Assembly: GCA_038260305.1 (NCBI GenBank)
Contig: JBBSNY010000017.1
Coordinates: forward strand, 19,299-83,298
Reading direction: 5' to 3'
Length of the DNA stretch: 64,000 nucleotides
Origin: CADCVQ01 sp038260305
Lineage (GTDB): Bacteria > Actinomycetota > Thermoleophilia > Solirubrobacterales > Solirubrobacteraceae
The notes beneath the pieces are model-generated. The model had not been told where the DNA came from, made no database searches, and saw nothing but the letters and a program-made list of their open reading frames with translations. A program made the position numbers and the translations under genes. Positions 59,501-64,000 of the stretch are shown here, one piece after another; within the stretch, counting starts at the first letter, position 1; each line of letters opens with the position of its first letter.

Positions 59501-60612
59501 AGCACGTCGATGAGTTCCGCGACCCGGCACTGGGTCAGGTGCTGGCCGGCGAGATCCTTGGTCTCGTCGAGCCCGGCCGCCACTACAAGTTCATGGAGGT
59601 GTGCGGCGGGCACACGCACTCGATCTACAAGTTCGGGATCGACGATCTGCTCCCGGCCAACGTCGAGCTCGTCCACGGGCCCGGCTGTCCGGTCTGCGTC
59701 ATCCCGATGGGCCGCGTCGACGACGCCATCGCCCTCGCGCACGAGGACAACGTGATCTTCACATGCTTCGGCGACATGCTGCGCGTCCCAGGTTCCGACG
59801 GGTCGCTGCTGGATGCCAAGGCCGAGGGCGCGGACATCCGCATGGTCTACTCGCCGCTGGATGCGTTGCGGATCGCCAAGGCGAACCCCGAGCGCGACGT
59901 CATCTTCATGGCGATCGGCTTCGAGACGACCGCGCCGTCGACGGCGCTGACGCTGAAGCGCGCCAAGGCGGAGGGCGTCAAGAACTTCTTCTGCATGTGC
60001 AACCACGTGACGATCGTGCCGCCGCTGCGCGCGCTGCTCGACTCGCCGGACCTACGCCTCGACGGCTTCATCGGACCGGGCCACGTCTCTACCGTCGTAG
60101 GCGTGCGGCCGTTCGAGTTCATCCCGCGCGAGTACGGCAAGCCGATCGCCGTCGCCGGCTTCGAGCCCCTCGACGTGCTGCACGCGATCCACATGATCCT
60201 GACGCAGCTCAAGGAAGGTCGCTGCGAGGTCGAGAACCAGTACGCCCGCGTCGTGCCGTGGGAGGGCAACCTCCGTGCGCTCGAGGTCATGGGCGAGGTC
60301 TTCGAGCTGCGCCCGCACTTCGAGTGGCGCGGCATGGGCTTCATCTCCCAGAGCGGCCTCAAGCTCAGCAAGGCTTACGCCGATCTCGACGCCGAGATCC
60401 GCTACGCCGTCCCGGGCGTGCGCGTCGCCGACCCGAAGGCCTGCCAGTGCGGCGAGGTCCTCAAGGGCGTCATCAAGCCGTGGGAGTGCAAGGTCTTCGG
60501 CTCGGGCTGCACGCCGGAGCGCCCGATCGGCACCTGCATGGTGTCCAGCGAGGGCGCCTGCGCCGCGTACTACAACTACGGGCGCTTTGCTCGTGAGCGG
60601 GAAGTCGTCTAA
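59497..60612 (+). CDS. hypD: Hydrogenase maturation protein HypD
   Basis: 371 aa. Motifs: FMEVCGGHTHSIYKFGI, VHGPGCPVCVIPMGRVDDAI (active-site Cys), FTCFGDMLRVPGSDGSL, AIGFETTAPSTALTL, GFIGPGHVSTVVG, and the [4Fe-4S] set CQCGEVL ... CKVFGSGCTPERPIGTCMVS. It builds the Fe(CN)2CO group with HypC. The stop falls directly before the hypE start. Confidence 0.97.
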   Translation: MKHVDEFRDPALGQVLAGEILGLVEPGRHYKFMEVCGGHTHSIYKFGIDDLLPANVELVHGPGCPVCVIPMGRVDDAIALAHEDNVIFTCFGDMLRVPGSDGSLLDAKAEGADIRMVYSPLDALRIAKANPERDVIFMAIGFETTAPSTALTLKRAKAEGVKNFFCMCNHVTIVPPLRALLDSPDLRLDGFIGPGHVSTVVGVRPFEFIPREYGKPIAVAGFEPLDVLHAIHMILTQLKEGRCEVENQYARVVPWEGNLRALEVMGEVFELRPHFEWRGMGFISQSGLKLSKAYADLDAEIRYAVPGVRVADPKACQCGEVLKGVIKPWECKVFGSGCTPERPIGTCMVSSEGACAAYYNYGRFAREREVV

Positions 60613-61701
60613 GTGCCATCAGAAGTCTCAGAGCGTGAGCAGAAGGTGCTCAGCATCATCGAGACTGCGCGCGCGAAGAAGCAGAAGTTCCGCGAGACGC
60701 AGATTACGATGGCGCACGGCGCCGGCGGCAAGGCGACGCAGGGCCTGATCGAGGGCCTGCTCGTCCCCGCCTTCGCGAACGAGACGCTTGAGGCGATGGC
60801 CGACGCCGGCACCGTGAGCCTGCTCGGCGGAAACATCGCGATGACGACGGACAGCTTCGTCGTCAACCCGATCGTCTTCCCCGGCGGCACGATCGGCGAG
60901 CTCGCCGTCAACGGGACCGTCAACGACGTCGCGATGGCGGGCGCCAAGCCGATCGCCCTGACCCTGTCGCTGATCCTCGAGGAGGGGCTGTCGGCGGAGA
61001 CGCTGAAGCACCAGGTCGTCGCGATCGCCGCCGCCGCGCAGGCTGCGGGCGTGCCGATCGTCGCCGGCGACACGAAGGTCGTTCCGCGCGGCCTGTGCGA
61101 CGAGATGTACATCTGCACGACGGGGATCGGGATCATCGACGACCGCGCCAGCCTGGCGCCGTCGGCGCTGCGCCCCGGCGACAAGATCCTCGTGTCGGGC
61201 CGGATCGGCGATCACGGCACCGCGATCATGCTCGCCCGCGGCGAGTTCGAGTTGGACGCCGAGATCGAGTCCGACACCCAATGCCTTTGGCCGATGGTCG
61301 ACAAGCTGCTCGAGGAGGTCGGTCCGTCGCTGCGCTGTCTGCGCGACGCGACCCGCGGCGGCGTCGCATCGGTTCTCAACGAACTCGCGAGAGCATCGCG
61401 TGTAGCCATGATCATCAACGAGGCCGCGGTGCCAGTGCACCCGGCCGTAGCAGGCGCCTCGGAGATATTGGGTCTTGACCCGATGCACGTGGCGAACGAG
61501 GGGAAGTTCGTCGCGATTGTCGCCCCACAGGCGGCGGACGCGGCGCTGGCCGCATTGCGGTCAATGCCGGGCGGCGAAGAAGCCGCGGAGATCGGCGAAT
61601 GCAAGACCGAACCCGAGGGCATGGTTCTCATGGCGACCGCCTTCGGAGGTAAGCGAGTGATGGATCAGCTCGTTGGAGATCCATTGCCCCGCATCTGTTA
61701 G
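60613..61701 (+). CDS. hypE: Hydrogenase maturation protein HypE
   Basis: 362 aa from GTG 60613. AIRS-type ATP-binding features (GNIAMTTDSFVVNPIVFPGG, VNGTVNDVAMAGAKPIALTL, AGDTKVVPRG, DATRGGVASVLNELARAS) and the conserved C-terminal PRIC, whose Cys carries the cyanate/cyanide. It makes the cyanide ligand from carbamoyl groups supplied by HypF. HypF, HypA and HypB are not in the window and must be beyond its edge or elsewhere. Confidence 0.97.
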   Translation: MPSEVSEREQKVLSIIETARAKKQKFRETQITMAHGAGGKATQGLIEGLLVPAFANETLEAMADAGTVSLLGGNIAMTTDSFVVNPIVFPGGTIGELAVNGTVNDVAMAGAKPIALTLSLILEEGLSAETLKHQVVAIAAAAQAAGVPIVAGDTKVVPRGLCDEMYICTTGIGIIDDRASLAPSALRPGDKILVSGRIGDHGTAIMLARGEFELDAEIESDTQCLWPMVDKLLEEVGPSLRCLRDATRGGVASVLNELARASRVAMIINEAAVPVHPAVAGASEILGLDPMHVANEGKFVAIVAPQAADAALAALRSMPGGEEAAEIGECKTEPEGMVLMATAFGGKRVMDQLVGDPLPRIC

Positions 61702-61721
61702 TCGAAAAGGGAGGAGCTCAC

Positions 61722-62786
<1,065 letters not shown>

Positions 62787-62797
62787 GGGAGAGACAC

Positions 62798-64000
62798 ATG
62801 GCCACAGCGTATACACCGGCTGCGACGCAAGGCGTCGTCGTCAAGGAGATGGCGTGGGACCCGATCACCCGGATCGTCGGGTCGCTCGGTATCCACACGG
62901 AGATCGACTTCACGAACCGCAAGGTCAACAAGTGCTACAGCACTTCGATGATCTTCCGTGGCTTCGACATCTTCATGAAGGGCATCGACCCTCGTGACAC
63001 GCACTTCATCACAAGCCGCATCTGCGGCATTTGTGGTGATAACCACTGCACGGTGTCCTGCCTGAACCAGAACATGGCGTATGGCGTGAAGCCGCCGAAG
63101 CTCGGCGACTACGCGTTCAACCTCGCCGAGACCGCGGACTACATGTTCGACCATGCGATCTTCAACGACTGCATGTGCAACGTGGACTTCTGCGAGCAGA
63201 TGGTCAAGGAGACCAACCCGTCCGTCCTCGCGAAGGCCGAGAACACCACGGCCCCGCATTGCGACATCCACGGGTACAAGACGATCGCGGACATCATGCG
63301 TGCGCTGAACCCGTTCACGGGTTCGTTCTACCTGGAGACGCTCGGCGTCGCCCGGTACACGCGTGAGATGTACTGCCTCTTCGGAGGCCGGCACACGCAC
63401 CCCTCGACGATCCTGCCGGGTGGCTGCAGCGCCGACATCACGCACCAGACGATGACGGACTACTACGTCCGCCTCATGCGCTACATGGACTACATCAAGC
63501 GCACGGTTCCGATGCACGATGACCTCTACGATTTCTTCTACGAGGCCATGCCGGGCTACGAGCGGGTCGGCTACCGCGACACGGACATCATCTGCTGGGG
63601 CGCGTTCGACGATCCCGAGTACGTGACGTACGACTACAAGACGATGACGGACTGGGGCCGCAAGCGCTTCATCACCCCGGGCCTCGTCTTCAAGGGCGAG
63701 CTGGTCACGACCGACCTGGTCGAGATCAACCTGGCCATGCGGATCCTGCTGGGCCACTCGTACTTCGACGATTGGGACGGAGTCACCGCCCCGTTCGTCA
63801 CGCACGACCCGCTCGGCAACCCGGTGGACACCCGTCACCCGTGGAACAAGCAGACGCTTCCGCGTCCGCAGAAGCGCGATTTCAACGACAAGTACTCGTG
63901 GGTCGCTGCCCCGCGTATGTACGACAAGCGCAACGACATCTACGTTGCGACTGACACCGGTGGCGGCCCGTTCGCGCGCAACTGGTGCACGGCGAAGGCC
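62798..64000 (+). CDS. hhyL: [NiFe]-hydrogenase large subunit, group 1h type (partial)
   Basis: 401 codons seen from the ATG at 62798 (AAGGGAG 7 nt upstream); the C-terminal part with the second Cys pair (L2) lies beyond the window. The L1 motif is SRICGICGDNHC: both nickel-binding Cys are present, and the motif ends N-H-C-T-V-S rather than the N-H-A-T-C-S I expect of the group. Also seen: MAYGVKPPKLGDYAFNLAET, FGGRHTHPSTILPGGCSADI. The protein would bind the NiFe(CN)2CO centre and be matured by the Hyp proteins encoded upstream. 11 bp separate it from hhyS. Confidence 0.95.
   Translation, partial: MATAYTPAATQGVVVKEMAWDPITRIVGSLGIHTEIDFTNRKVNKCYSTSMIFRGFDIFMKGIDPRDTHFITSRICGICGDNHCTVSCLNQNMAYGVKPPKLGDYAFNLAETADYMFDHAIFNDCMCNVDFCEQMVKETNPSVLAKAENTTAPHCDIHGYKTIADIMRALNPFTGSFYLETLGVARYTREMYCLFGGRHTHPSTILPGGCSADITHQTMTDYYVRLMRYMDYIKRTVPMHDDLYDFFYEAMPGYERVGYRDTDIICWGAFDDPEYVTYDYKTMTDWGRKRFITPGLVFKGELVTTDLVEINLAMRILLGHSYFDDWDGVTAPFVTHDPLGNPVDTRHPWNKQTLPRPQKRDFNDKYSWVAAPRMYDKRNDIYVATDTGGGPFARNWCTAKA

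Overview
The window is GC-rich, with tightly packed operons, frequent GTG and TTG starts and many 4-bp ATGA/GTGA/TTGA gene overlaps. The gene content (form I CO dehydrogenase, an actinobacterial group 1h-type [NiFe]-hydrogenase, CruF-like and CrtI-like carotenoid genes, paired acyl-CoA dehydrogenases) points to an aerobic actinobacterium. My best guess is the Thermoleophilia/Solirubrobacterales, but no ribosomal or other marker gene is present to prove it.

Layout. 0-4 kb: small membrane proteins, a zinc alcohol dehydrogenase, an unknown protein and the frameshifted remnant of a second alcohol dehydrogenase. 4-8 kb: a single-chain DUF262/DUF1524 (GmrSD-like) restriction candidate, a broken winged-helix-like gene, a DUF6883/DUF4926 pair and tRNA-Ala(CGC). 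8-15 kb: a GGDEF protein, a proline-rich protein, a Gfo/Idh/MocA oxidoreductase, a truncated YdeI-like gene and two secreted proteins. 15.4-16.3 kb: a decayed Fic gene. 16.35-24.83 kb: an 8.5-kb island whose left edge is a 50-nt copy of the 3' half of the tRNA-Ala(TGC) gene on its right edge, with matching short repeats just inside both ends and no integrase. It carries a four-gene overlapping operon (unknown 615 aa; HEPN-motif protein; QxK-nuclease/STAND-like NTPase; unknown 374 aa) that looks like an undescribed defence system. 24.9-35.5 kb: two acyl-CoA dehydrogenases and a carotenoid cluster (PadR regulator, crtI, crtB, cruF-like, second crtI-like gene, hydrolase, and nearby crtA-like, GT2 and plsY genes). 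35.9-40.2 kb: an eight-gene operon of unknown membrane proteins, three of them single-pass heptad-repeat proteins that each end in a paired-cysteine tail; a strong terminator follows. 40.2-46 kb: moaA and moaC, a tandem pair of ferritin-like genes, a cupredoxin-like protein and a divergent LysR regulator. 46.2-57.7 kb: the form I CO dehydrogenase operon coxM-S-L with accessory genes. 59.0-64.0 kb: hypC, a hypC-like gene, hypD, hypE and the hydrogenase small and large subunits, the last cut by the window edge.

How it fits together. CO dehydrogenase and the hydrogenase would both feed electrons from trace CO and H2 into the aerobic respiratory chain, the known persistence strategy of many soil actinobacteria. 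moaA/moaC supply the molybdopterin precursor, the XdhC- and MobA-like proteins supply and tailor the CODH cofactor, and hypC/D/E build the NiFe(CN)2CO site. Carotenoids and ferritin-like proteins suit a light- and oxidation-exposed life. The two features most likely to be new biology are the island operon at 17.6-24.5 kb and the heptad/paired-Cys membrane operon at 35.9-40.2 kb.
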